The notes under the pieces are model-generated. The model did not search any database. It was not told the origin of the DNA and was given only the letters and a program-made list of their open reading frames with translations. 5,324 nucleotides of DNA from an uncultured Collinsella sp. (lineage in GTDB: Bacteria; Actinomycetota; Coriobacteriia; Coriobacteriales; Coriobacteriaceae), in assembly GCA_902478865.1 (NCBI GenBank), contig CABSNA010000100.1:1-5324 (forward strand), written 5' to 3'. Below are positions 1 through 5,324 of the stretch, one piece after another. Made by a program: the position numbers and the translations under genes. Positions within the stretch are counted from its first letter, which is position 1; each line of letters opens with the position of its first letter.

Positions 1-1
1 G

Positions 2-610
2 GCTCCGATGTTGTTCTCGCAGATGCTCCTCGCGGCCATCTGCGTGGTGCTGGGAATCGGCTCTCCCGTCATCGCCCCGGTTCTGGGCGACGTCGCCCAG
101 AGCGTGCTAGCCGGCTCTGCCATCACAGCCACCTCGGGCGTGTCTCTGGTGAACGAGATTTCCGGTGCCGCCACCTCCACCCCCGCGATCGCCATCGCGC
201 TCGTGGTCCTCACCGGCCTCGCGTTCGTGTTGAGGTCCTGCCTCGGCACCAAGGCCCCCGCTAAGAAGACCGACCCTTGGGCGTGCGGCTACGAGCCCAA
301 CGAGCACATGCCCGTCGTCGCCACGAGCTTCGCGTCCGACGTCGAACTCTTCATGGGCCCGCTCTACACCCTGCGCGAGGTATGCACCAAGATCTGCTGG
401 TCCATCGCGCACGTGTTCCAGAAGCTCACCGGTGTCGCCCAGGGCGTTGAGCCCCTGCCCGACCGCTTCCTGGTCGATGCACCGAGCGAGGGTGCCGATA
501 AGCTGGCCGGCCTCGCCTCCAAGATCGAGGGCGGCAACTACTCCGTATACATCTGCTACATCGTCGCGGCGCTCGTGGTCTTCCTCGTGCTCGCCGTGGT
601 CATGGTCTAG
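2..610 (+). CDS. hyfB: Hydrogenase-4 subunit B, C-terminal part (5' end cut off by window)
   Basis: This is an antiporter-like membrane subunit (NuoL/HycC family) of the Hyf hydrogenase membrane arm, expected to take part in ion translocation. The frame is open to the window edge, so the first ATG at position 8 is internal and not the start. About 202 residues are visible; E. coli HyfB is about 670, so this is roughly the last third. A hydrophobic helix begins the fragment and a second lies at about 184-235. Next comes a cytoplasmic loop with the family signature around DPWACGY (272-292) and the MGPLYTLRE stretch (about 353-379) seen near the end of HycC/HyfB proteins. A last helix (about 547-607) runs to the TAG stop. 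The ion-channel core lies upstream and cannot be checked. Identity rests on this tail motif plus its place just before hyfC. HycC or a related Mbh/Ech subunit is the alternative, less likely given hyfD-E-F downstream. Confidence 0.88.
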   Translation, partial: APMLFSQMLLAAICVVLGIGSPVIAPVLGDVAQSVLAGSAITATSGVSLVNEISGAATSTPAIAIALVVLTGLAFVLRSCLGTKAPAKKTDPWACGYEPNEHMPVVATSFASDVELFMGPLYTLREVCTKICWSIAHVFQKLTGVAQGVEPLPDRFLVDAPSEGADKLAGLASKIEGGNYSVYICYIVAALVVFLVLAVVMV

Positions 611-613
611 AGA

Positions 614-623
614 GGGGAGAGGA
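614..623 (+). promoter_or_regulatory. Ribosome binding site of hyfC
   Basis: The purine-rich run GGGGAGAGGA lies in the 17-base gap between the hyfB stop and the ATG at 628. It offers two Shine-Dalgarno-like registers, GGGGAG (8 bases before the ATG) and AGAGGA (4 bases before). It supports 628 as the start of hyfC. Confidence 0.75.
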
Positions 624-627
624 TATT

Positions 628-1551
628 ATGAACATCGTTCTTGCGATAGCGCAGGGCCTCGTGGTCATGCTGGTCGCGCCCTTCTTCTCCGGCCTCGCCC
701 GTGTGATTCGCGCGAAGATGCACAATCGCCGCGGTCCGTCCATCCTTCAGGATTACCGGGACCTCGCGAAGCTCATGGCGCGTCCCGAGTCCGTGAGTTC
801 CGACTCGAGCTTCGTGCTGCGCATCATGCCGCCGCTGTTCCTCGCGGTGTCGTTCATGCTCGCCATGGGCCTGCCCATGTTCACGCTCGAGAGCCCCATG
901 CCCGTCTTTGGTGACGCCATCACCATCATGTACGCGCTCGCGCTGTCCCGCTTCTTCTTCGCGCTGTCCGGCGTGGATTCCTCCAACGCCTACGCGGGCT
1001 TCGGCGGTATCCGCGAGCTCCTCATGAGCGTGCTCATCGAGCCGTCCATGCTCATCGCGCTGTTTACCGTCGCCATCGTGTGCGGCTCCACGGACATTGC
1101 GACCATGGGTCAGCACATCGTTACGGGCAACGTCTCGAGCGTCGTCGCCGTCATCCTCGCCGGCGTCGCCTTCGCGGCCGCCTGCTATATGGAGCTCGGC
1201 AAGCTTCCGTTCGATCAGGCCGAAGCCGAGCAGGAGCTCCAGGAGGGCCCGCTCGCCGAGCTCTCCGGCCCGTCCCTGGCCATGATGAAGCTCGCCATGG
1301 GCATGAAGCAGGTCGTGGTCGTCGCTTGGTTCACCTCCATCTTCATCCCCTGGGGAGAGCCCGCGACCATCGGCGTCACCGCTCTCGTGGGCGCCGTCGT
1401 CTTCCTTGTCAAGTGCCTGGTCGATTTCGTTGTCTGCGGCGTGCTCGAGAACTCCGTTTCCCGTTCGCGCTTCAAGGTGCTCGGTAACCAGACCTGGGCC
1501 GTCGTCGGCATCGCGGTCCTCGCGTTCGTCTTCGTCGTCGTAGGCGTGTAG
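628..1551 (+). CDS. hyfC: Hydrogenase-4 subunit C (NuoH-like membrane subunit)
   Basis: This 307-residue polytopic membrane protein (E. coli HyfC is about 315) is the homologue of complex I NuoH and of HycD. It anchors the NiFe/FeS peripheral arm and links redox chemistry to the antiporter-like subunits. The first helix (about 3-22) is followed by the conserved cytoplasmic loop RAKMHNRRGP (residues 28-37) and QDYRDLAKL, the counterpart of the NuoH RxGP loop. Around residues 94-114 the LSRFFFALSG and GGIRE stretches match HyfC. The hallmark acidic loop is PFDQAEAEQELQEGPL (194-209), followed by AELSG (210-214) and MGMKQVV; the Asp and Glu residues are those that line the proton path at this junction in the family. 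Leu212 stands where I recall Tyr (EYSG) in relatives. The frame uses no TTA, CTA or TCA codon at all. The start is supported by the upstream ribosome binding site and by alignment of the first helix with the family. Confidence 0.95.
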   Translation: MNIVLAIAQGLVVMLVAPFFSGLARVIRAKMHNRRGPSILQDYRDLAKLMARPESVSSDSSFVLRIMPPLFLAVSFMLAMGLPMFTLESPMPVFGDAITIMYALALSRFFFALSGVDSSNAYAGFGGIRELLMSVLIEPSMLIALFTVAIVCGSTDIATMGQHIVTGNVSSVVAVILAGVAFAAACYMELGKLPFDQAEAEQELQEGPLAELSGPSLAMMKLAMGMKQVVVVAWFTSIFIPWGEPATIGVTALVGAVVFLVKCLVDFVVCGVLENSVSRSRFKVLGNQTWAVVGIAVLAFVFVVVGV

Positions 1552-1562
1552 GGAGAAGGGAG
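1552..1562 (+). promoter_or_regulatory. Ribosome binding site of hyfD
   Basis: The stretch GGAGAAGGGAG directly follows the hyfC stop (TAG, 1549-1551). The AAGGGAG part ends 5 bases before the ATG at 1568, and a second GGAG starts at 1552. It supports 1568 as the hyfD start. Confidence 0.75.
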
Positions 1563-1567
1563 AAACT

Positions 1568-3025
1568 ATGTCAATCGAATCGAGCTTGTCCCTCTTTGCC
1601 ATGGTGGCGATCGCCGTCCCCATGCTGGGCTCCCTGCTCATCGTCATGCTGCCGCGTCCCTACGCTAAATGGATCTGCGCCTTTGCCGGCGGCATCGCCA
1701 CGGTCGCTTCCGTTGGCTTGGCCGCGACGTTTGCCGGAAACGGCATGAACGCGGTCGATGTAACCTGGGCGAGTATGGGCCAGACCTTGGTCATGGGCTT
1801 CATATTCGACCGGATGAGCACGCTGCTCGCACCCGCGTTCGTCGCTATCGGCCTACTCGTCGTCATCTATTCGTTCCCGTACATGAGCGATAAGAACAAG
1901 GAGCATCCCGACGCGCCCCGTCGCCGCTTCTACGTGTACTTCTCCACGTTCATCGGCGCCATGGCCGGTCTCGCCTACAGCTCCACCATCGTCGGCCAGC
2001 TCGTTTTCTTCGAGATCACCGGCGTGTGCTCCTGGGGCCTCATCAGCTACTACATGACGCCCACGGCCAAGAAGGCCGGTATGAAGGCGCTCATCATCAC
2101 CCATATCGGCGCTCTGGGACTCTACATCGGCGCGGCCTTCCTGTTCGCCGGAACCGGCACGTTCGCGCTGAGCGCGATCTCCCAGCTCGATTCCGGTATG
2201 AAGACCGTCGTGCTGCTGCTCATCCTGTTCGCCGCTTGGGCCAAGTCCGCCCAGTTCCCGCTCTACATGTGGCTGCCCTCCGCAATGGAGGCCCCCACGC
2301 CCGTTTCCGCCTACCTCCATGGCGCGTCCATGGTGAAGGTCGGCGTGTGCGTGTTCGCCCGCGCTCTTGCGAGTGCCGGCGATATCCCCGAGATCGTCGG
2401 TTGGGTCGCCATCATCGACGCCGTCGTGACCATGCTCTTCGGCTTCCTCATGTACCTGCCCCAGAAGGATATGAAGCGCCTGCTCGCCTTCTCGACGATC
2501 GCGCAGCTCGCCTACGTGTTCTTCGGCCTGGGCCTCTCCGTGTTCGGAAGCCAGATGGCGTTCAACGGCGCCGTCGAGCACATCTTCAACCACGCGTTCA
2601 CCAAGACCCTGTTCTTCCTCATCGCCGGCTCCCTCAGCTTCACGCTGGGAACCCGTATGTTGCCCAAGATCCAGGGCCTCATGAAGAAGTACCCGGTCAC
2701 GGGCGTGGGCTTCGCGGTCGCCGCGACCGCTATCGCCGGCGTGCCCCCCATGAGCACGTTCTTCTCCAAGTTCCAGATTATTTCCGGTGGCTTCGCGGTT
2801 GGTGCTTCCAACACGGTCATCTTCGTCCTCGTGTGCGTCATGGTCGTCGAGACCGTCGCCACCTTCGCATGGTTCCTGCGTTGGATGGGTAAGGTCCTGC
2901 CCGGTGAGCCGAGCGAGACCGTGGCCGCCGGCCAGCCCCTTCCGCGCGCCATGGCGTTCGTGTTCGTCGTCCTCATGATCATGGTCGTCGTCGCCGGTCC
3001 TCTGTCCTCTAGTTGGATGGGTTAG
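1568..3025 (+). CDS. hyfD: Hydrogenase-4 subunit D (antiporter-like, NuoL/M/N family)
   Basis: This 485-residue, very hydrophobic protein is close in length to E. coli HyfD (about 479). It belongs to the proton-conducting membrane transporter family (Proton_antipo_M) shared by NuoL/M/N and Mrp antiporters, and is expected to carry H+ or Na+ across the membrane as part of the Hyf membrane arm. The expected channel residues are present: Glu149 in the FFEITGV helix (TM5-like), Lys226 in WAKSAQFPLYMWLP (TM7-like), Lys257 in HGASMVKVG (TM8-like), and His338, His342 and Lys346 in HIFNHAFTK (TM11/12-like). The 31-residue gap between the two lysines equals that between NuoM Lys234 and Lys265. The antiporter signature EAPTPVSAYLHG lies between them. 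The protein is otherwise helices to the end, with a short, slightly charged loop near 435-455. Codon 2 is TCA and codon 96 CTA; no other TTA, CTA or TCA occurs. Confidence 0.94.
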   Translation: MSIESSLSLFAMVAIAVPMLGSLLIVMLPRPYAKWICAFAGGIATVASVGLAATFAGNGMNAVDVTWASMGQTLVMGFIFDRMSTLLAPAFVAIGLLVVIYSFPYMSDKNKEHPDAPRRRFYVYFSTFIGAMAGLAYSSTIVGQLVFFEITGVCSWGLISYYMTPTAKKAGMKALIITHIGALGLYIGAAFLFAGTGTFALSAISQLDSGMKTVVLLLILFAAWAKSAQFPLYMWLPSAMEAPTPVSAYLHGASMVKVGVCVFARALASAGDIPEIVGWVAIIDAVVTMLFGFLMYLPQKDMKRLLAFSTIAQLAYVFFGLGLSVFGSQMAFNGAVEHIFNHAFTKTLFFLIAGSLSFTLGTRMLPKIQGLMKKYPVTGVGFAVAATAIAGVPPMSTFFSKFQIISGGFAVGASNTVIFVLVCVMVVETVATFAWFLRWMGKVLPGEPSETVAAGQPLPRAMAFVFVVLMIMVVVAGPLSSSWMG

Positions 3026-3030
3026 GAGGT
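3023..3030 (+). promoter_or_regulatory. Strong ribosome binding site of hyfE, overlapping the hyfD stop
   Basis: TAGGAGGT contains the hyfD stop (TAG, 3023-3025) and a near-perfect Shine-Dalgarno AGGAGG, 6 bases before the ATG at 3036. It is the strongest site in the window. Because the stop lies inside the site, a terminating ribosome would sit over it, which suggests coupling of hyfE translation to hyfD. Confidence 0.85.
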
Positions 3031-3035
3031 AGGAC

Positions 3036-3689
3036 ATGGGTTATTCGTTAGTCAATATCCTGGGCGGTCTTCTGATCGTGACCTCCACCATGGTGGTCGT
3101 CTCGAAGACCATCCCGTCCGCCATTAAGTGGTACGCGATCCAGTCGGTTGTCCTGGTGGGCGTGCTGCTCACCCTGGGCCTCACCACCGGTGCCACCGAG
3201 CTTCTCATGTGGGCCGCGTCGGCCTTCGTCACCAAGGTGATCCTCGTTCCGTTCATTCTCAACCGTGCCTACAAAAAGATGGGTTCGCCTGCCGATAGCA
3301 CGCTGACCTCCTCCATCAAGCCGGCCTGGACCATCATCCTCACCGGTCTGGAGGTGGCCATCTGCTTCGCGGTGGTCACGCGCCTGAGCCTGCCCACCGC
3401 TGAGGTGGCTACTCCGGCCCTCGCCATCAGCTTCGCGCACTTCTTCGTCGGCCTCACGTGCATCATCTCCCAGCGCAACATCCTCAAGCAAATCTTCGGG
3501 TACTGCCTTATGGAGAACGGTAGCCACGTGACGCTCGCCCTGCTCGCGCCCACGGCCCCCGAGATCATCGAGATCGGCATCGCCACCGACGCCATTTTCG
3601 CCGTCATCATCATGTCCGCCGTCGTCGTGAGGATCTGGAACGACACCAAGTCGCTCGACTCCCACGACCTGACCGAATTGAAGGGGTAG
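3036..3689 (+). CDS. hyfE: Hydrogenase-4 subunit E (NuoK-like membrane subunit)
   Basis: This 217-residue membrane protein is practically the length of E. coli HyfE (216). HyfE joins a NuoK-like unit with extra helices and sits among the antiporter-like subunits in the Hyf membrane arm. An N-terminal block of helices includes a conserved stretch near residues 58-75 (LLMWAASAFVTKVILVPF). The most diagnostic block is SQRNILKQIFGYCLMENGSH (145-164), essentially the E. coli sequence as I recall it. It contains Glu160 in a helix and is followed by EIGIATDAIFAVII, again matching HyfE. The C-terminus ends DLTELKG, close to the E. coli ending LTALKG. Glu160 and the Asp/Glu of EIGIATD are candidate proton-path residues (inference). 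The start at 3036 is set by the strong ribosome binding site. The only TTA codon is number 5. No sign of truncation or frameshift. Confidence 0.94.
   Translation: MGYSLVNILGGLLIVTSTMVVVSKTIPSAIKWYAIQSVVLVGVLLTLGLTTGATELLMWAASAFVTKVILVPFILNRAYKKMGSPADSTLTSSIKPAWTIILTGLEVAICFAVVTRLSLPTAEVATPALAISFAHFFVGLTCIISQRNILKQIFGYCLMENGSHVTLALLAPTAPEIIEIGIATDAIFAVIIMSAVVVRIWNDTKSLDSHDLTELKG
3681..3686 (+). promoter_or_regulatory. Ribosome binding site of hyfF inside the hyfE C-terminal codons
   Basis: AAGGGG forms the last two sense codons of hyfE (Lys-Gly) and ends 6 bases before the hyfF ATG at 3693. The gap between the genes is only 3 bases, so the site must lie inside hyfE. It decides for 3693 as the start; a second ATG at 3697 is out of frame. 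Confidence 0.7.
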
Positions 3690-3692
3690 GCC

Positions 3693-5258
3693 ATGGATGT
3701 TTCAATGCTGACGGTCGCCCTGCTCGCTTGTCCCCTCGTGTTCTCCCTGATTATGGCTGCGCTCCCCAAGACGACGTCCTACAGCGTCTTTGCGGGGCTC
3801 AACACCATCTCCGTCGCGGCGACCCTCGTCCTTTCGGTCGTCACCGCGGGAACCATGCTCTCGAGCGGGCAGAATATCGACGCTTTGGGCCTGTGGCTCC
3901 ATCTCGATTCGCTCTCGTCGATCTTCGTCCTTCTGGTAGGCATCATCGGGTTCATCACCGGCGTGTACTCCATCTCCTATATCAAGATCGATATCGAGGA
4001 GAAGACCATGCCGGCCGAGCGCACCAAGCAGTACTACGCGCTGTTTAGCCTGTTCGTTTTCACGATGCTGCTCGCCTGCCTGTCCAACAACATCATCCTC
4101 ACCTGGGCGGCGGTCGAGGCCACCACGTTGTCGACCGTGTTCCTCGTGGGCATCTACAAGAACAAGCAGGCGCTCGAGGCGTCTTGGAAGTACGCGATGG
4201 TCTGCACCGCCGGCGTGGCCTTCGGCCTGTTTGGCACGCTGCTCATCTACGCGAACGCCGCCGATATCATGCCCAACGCGCATGAGGCAGCCTTCCTCAC
4301 CTCCATCATGCCCTACGCCGACCAGTTCGACCCGATGCTCGTGCGCCTCGCGTTCGCGTTCATCGTCATCGGCTTCGGCACCAAGGCGGGCCTGTTCCCC
4401 ATGCACACTTGGCTGCCCGACGCGCACTCCCAGGCTCCGAGCCCGGTCTCCGCGCTGCTCTCGGGCGTGCTGCTCAAGTGCGCCATGCTGGTGATCATCC
4501 GCTTCTACTCCCTGTCCATCATCACGGTGGGCGACACCTATCCGCGTACGCTCCTGCTCATCCTGGGCACGCTGTCCATCCTGGTGGCCGCCCTGTGCAT
4601 CTTTAAGCAGGACGATATCAAGCGCCGCTTCGCGTACTCCTCCGTCGACAACGTCGGCGTGGTCGCGCTGTGCCTGGGTATCGGTGGTCCGCTCGGTATC
4701 GCCGCCTGCCTGCTGCACTGCATCTTCCACGGTTTCACGAAGGCGCTCGCCTTCTGCATGGCCGGTAACATCCAGCACATCTACCACACCCGCGACCTGA
4801 ACAAGATCAAGGGCGTCGTCGAGATCGCTCCCGTCACGGCAGCGCTCACCATCATCGCCCTGCTCGCGCTCGCCGCCTTCCCGCCGTTCGCCCTGTTCAT
4901 CTCCGAGTTCCTCACCTTCGTGGCCGGCGTCCAGTCCGGTCCCATCTGGGTGGTCGTGCTCGTGGCCATTGGCCTCACCGGCGTGTACTTTGCCCTTACC
5001 GGCATCGCGCTCAAGTCCATCTTCGGCAAGGCGCCCGAGGGCATGAAGCGCCACGAGGTGCCCGCCCTCATGATCATCCCCGAGATCGCCCTCGCGATCG
5101 TGGTCATGTGGTTCGGTATCGCCACCCCGGTCGCCATCACGAGCGGCGTCGAGGATGCAACGTCCGTCGTTTTGAACCAGAGCGTCGAAGAGCTCCACGA
5201 GGCTCCTCTCTACCGCATGGTGTTCAGTTCCCAGACCAAGACAAGCGAGGTGAATTAG
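3693..5258 (+). CDS. hyfF: Hydrogenase-4 subunit F (antiporter-like, NuoL/M/N family)
   Basis: This third antiporter-like subunit has 521 residues (E. coli HyfF about 526). It is expected to form another ion channel of the membrane arm; Hyc-type hydrogenases lack it. The N-terminal segment GLWLHLDSL (about 66-74) and the FITGVYSISYI stretch match HyfF. Channel residues are Glu142 in WAAVEATTLS (TM5-like), Lys231 in GFGTKAGLFPMHTWLP (TM7-like), Lys262 in SGVLLKCAML (TM8-like), and His346 and Lys350 in CIFHGFTKAL (TM11/12-like). The antiporter signature DAHSQAPSPVSALLSG lies between the two lysines, which are 31 residues apart as in NuoM. Further matches are DIKRRFAYSSVDNVG and ALGIGGPLGI-like LGIGGPLGI. 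After about residue 485 the protein ends in a hydrophilic tail of some 35 residues. Lys262 replaces an Asn that I recall in E. coli HyfF. Only one TCA codon (number 4) and no TTA or CTA occur. Confidence 0.95.
   Translation: MDVSMLTVALLACPLVFSLIMAALPKTTSYSVFAGLNTISVAATLVLSVVTAGTMLSSGQNIDALGLWLHLDSLSSIFVLLVGIIGFITGVYSISYIKIDIEEKTMPAERTKQYYALFSLFVFTMLLACLSNNIILTWAAVEATTLSTVFLVGIYKNKQALEASWKYAMVCTAGVAFGLFGTLLIYANAADIMPNAHEAAFLTSIMPYADQFDPMLVRLAFAFIVIGFGTKAGLFPMHTWLPDAHSQAPSPVSALLSGVLLKCAMLVIIRFYSLSIITVGDTYPRTLLLILGTLSILVAALCIFKQDDIKRRFAYSSVDNVGVVALCLGIGGPLGIAACLLHCIFHGFTKALAFCMAGNIQHIYHTRDLNKIKGVVEIAPVTAALTIIALLALAAFPPFALFISEFLTFVAGVQSGPIWVVVLVAIGLTGVYFALTGIALKSIFGKAPEGMKRHEVPALMIIPEIALAIVVMWFGIATPVAITSGVEDATSVVLNQSVEELHEAPLYRMVFSSQTKTSEVN
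5247..5253 (+). promoter_or_regulatory. Ribosome binding site of hyfG inside the end of hyfF
   Basis: GAGGTGA lies within the last codons of hyfF and ends 9 bases before the ATG at 5263. The genes are 4 bases apart, so translation coupling is plausible. Confidence 0.65.
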
Positions 5259-5262
5259 CACC

Positions 5263-5324
5263 ATGGCAGAACCTGAAAAGAAGGACTACGCTCGTCGTTG
5301 CGAAAGCCACGTCGAGGCCCTGCG
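5263..5324 (+). CDS. hyfG: Start of the hydrogenase-4 large subunit (cut off by window)
   Basis: An ATG 4 bases after the hyfF stop, preceded by GAGGTGA, opens a frame that runs to the window edge. Only 20 full codons are visible: MAEPEKKDYARRCESHVEAL. This N-terminus is hydrophilic and charged, unlike every gene before it, which fits a cytoplasmic peripheral-arm subunit. In the known hyf order the next gene is hyfG. HyfG is a NuoC+NuoD-like protein, and its C-terminal part carries the cysteines that bind the Ni-Fe site. Nothing in these 20 residues identifies the family by itself, so the name rests on gene order. In some related clusters the NuoC-like and NuoD-like parts are separate genes, and this could be the NuoC-like one alone. 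Confidence 0.72.
   Translation, partial: MAEPEKKDYARRCESHVEAL

Larger units (their letters stand above)
1..5324 (+). other. Part of one hyf (hydrogenase-4) operon
   Basis: Six genes lie on one strand in the order hyfB-C-D-E-F-G, with spacers of 17, 16, 10, 3 and 4 bases and no room for an internal promoter or terminator. Three antiporter-like subunits (HyfB, D, F), one NuoK-like (HyfE) and one NuoH-like (HyfC) together make up a complete Hyf membrane arm. The operon start, the small FeS subunit genes (hyfA, H, I in E. coli) and any regulator or formate dehydrogenase lie outside the window. One transcript is inferred from spacing only. Confidence 0.88.

Noticed and set aside
607..1647. A 346-codon minus-strand frame opposite hyfC
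   Set aside because: In register with hyfC, which has no TTA, CTA or TCA codon. It runs into hyfD by chance and shows no family motif or ribosome binding site I could trust.
2026..2892. A 288-codon plus-strand frame inside hyfD in another phase
   Set aside because: The Arg/His/Pro/Gly-rich product is typical of an out-of-phase reading of GC-rich coding DNA, while the hyfD frame here carries clear conserved motifs.
1853..3037. A 394-codon minus-strand frame opposite hyfD
   Set aside because: Same cause: in register with hyfD and open because TTA, CTA and TCA codons are missing after codon 96. The product is a low-complexity His/Glu/Asp/Gly-rich string.
3697..3699. A second ATG close to the hyfF start
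   Set aside because: It is out of frame with hyfF; the ATG at 3693 has a well-spaced AAGGGG and gives the full-length protein.
3702..5264. A 520-codon open frame on the minus strand, almost exactly opposite hyfF
   Set aside because: It is in codon register with hyfF. Its openness follows from hyfF using no TTA, CTA or TCA codon after codon 4. Its translation is rich in Asp, Glu, His, Arg and Gly with no recognisable domain, as expected of an antisense shadow in GC-rich DNA.
1..5324. Possibility that this is a respiratory complex I (nuo) or an Mrp antiporter operon
   Set aside because: HyfC, HyfE and HyfF carry Hyf-specific blocks (PFDQAEAEQELQEG, GYCLMENGSH, EIGIATDAIFAVI), and the gene order B-C-D-E-F-G differs from nuo and mrp operons.

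Overview
The window is a slice of a single plus-strand operon for a membrane-bound group 4 [NiFe]-hydrogenase of the hydrogenase-4 (Hyf) type. It holds the 3' end of hyfB, complete hyfC, hyfD, hyfE and hyfF, and the first 20 codons of a gene that is hyfG by position. The order B-C-D-E-F-G is the order I know from Escherichia coli hyf. Lengths and several near-invariant motifs also match the E. coli proteins as I remember them. The spacers are 17, 16, 10, 3 and 4 bases, and every gene has a Shine-Dalgarno-like stretch. No intergenic gap is long enough to hold a promoter or terminator of its own. I see no RNA gene, mobile element, long repeat or CRISPR array.

Layout: 1-610, C-terminal third of HyfB (antiporter-like subunit, NuoL/HycC type); 628-1551, HyfC (NuoH/HycD-like subunit that couples the peripheral arm to the membrane arm); 1568-3025, HyfD (antiporter-like, NuoL/M/N family); 3036-3689, HyfE (NuoK-like N-terminal part plus extra helices); 3693-5258, HyfF (third antiporter-like subunit); 5263 to the end, start of HyfG (large hydrogenase subunit, NuoC+NuoD-like, expected to carry the NiFe site further on).

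How they work together (family knowledge plus inference): the peripheral arm, with its NiFe and FeS subunits mostly outside this window, reduces protons to H2 or oxidises H2. HyfC passes the redox energy to a membrane arm built of HyfB, HyfD, HyfE and HyfF, which is expected to move H+ or Na+. Having HyfD, HyfE and HyfF separates this from the smaller Hyc (hydrogenase-3/FHL-1) type. Whether the electron donor is formate (FHL-2) cannot be decided here, because no formate dehydrogenase gene is in view.

Organism: the DNA is GC-rich with a very strong preference for C or G in third codon positions (GCC, CTC, ATC, GTC). The protein sequences are close to, but clearly not, enterobacterial Hyf. An anaerobic high-GC bacterium is likely. 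My best guess is a member of the Coriobacteriia (Collinsella/Olsenella/Eggerthella relatives), but this rests on general impression, not on a search. I found no new biological system. The observations of most interest are a lysine in the HyfF channel where I recall asparagine in E. coli, the confinement of rare codons to gene starts, and a Shine-Dalgarno embedded in the HyfE C-terminus.
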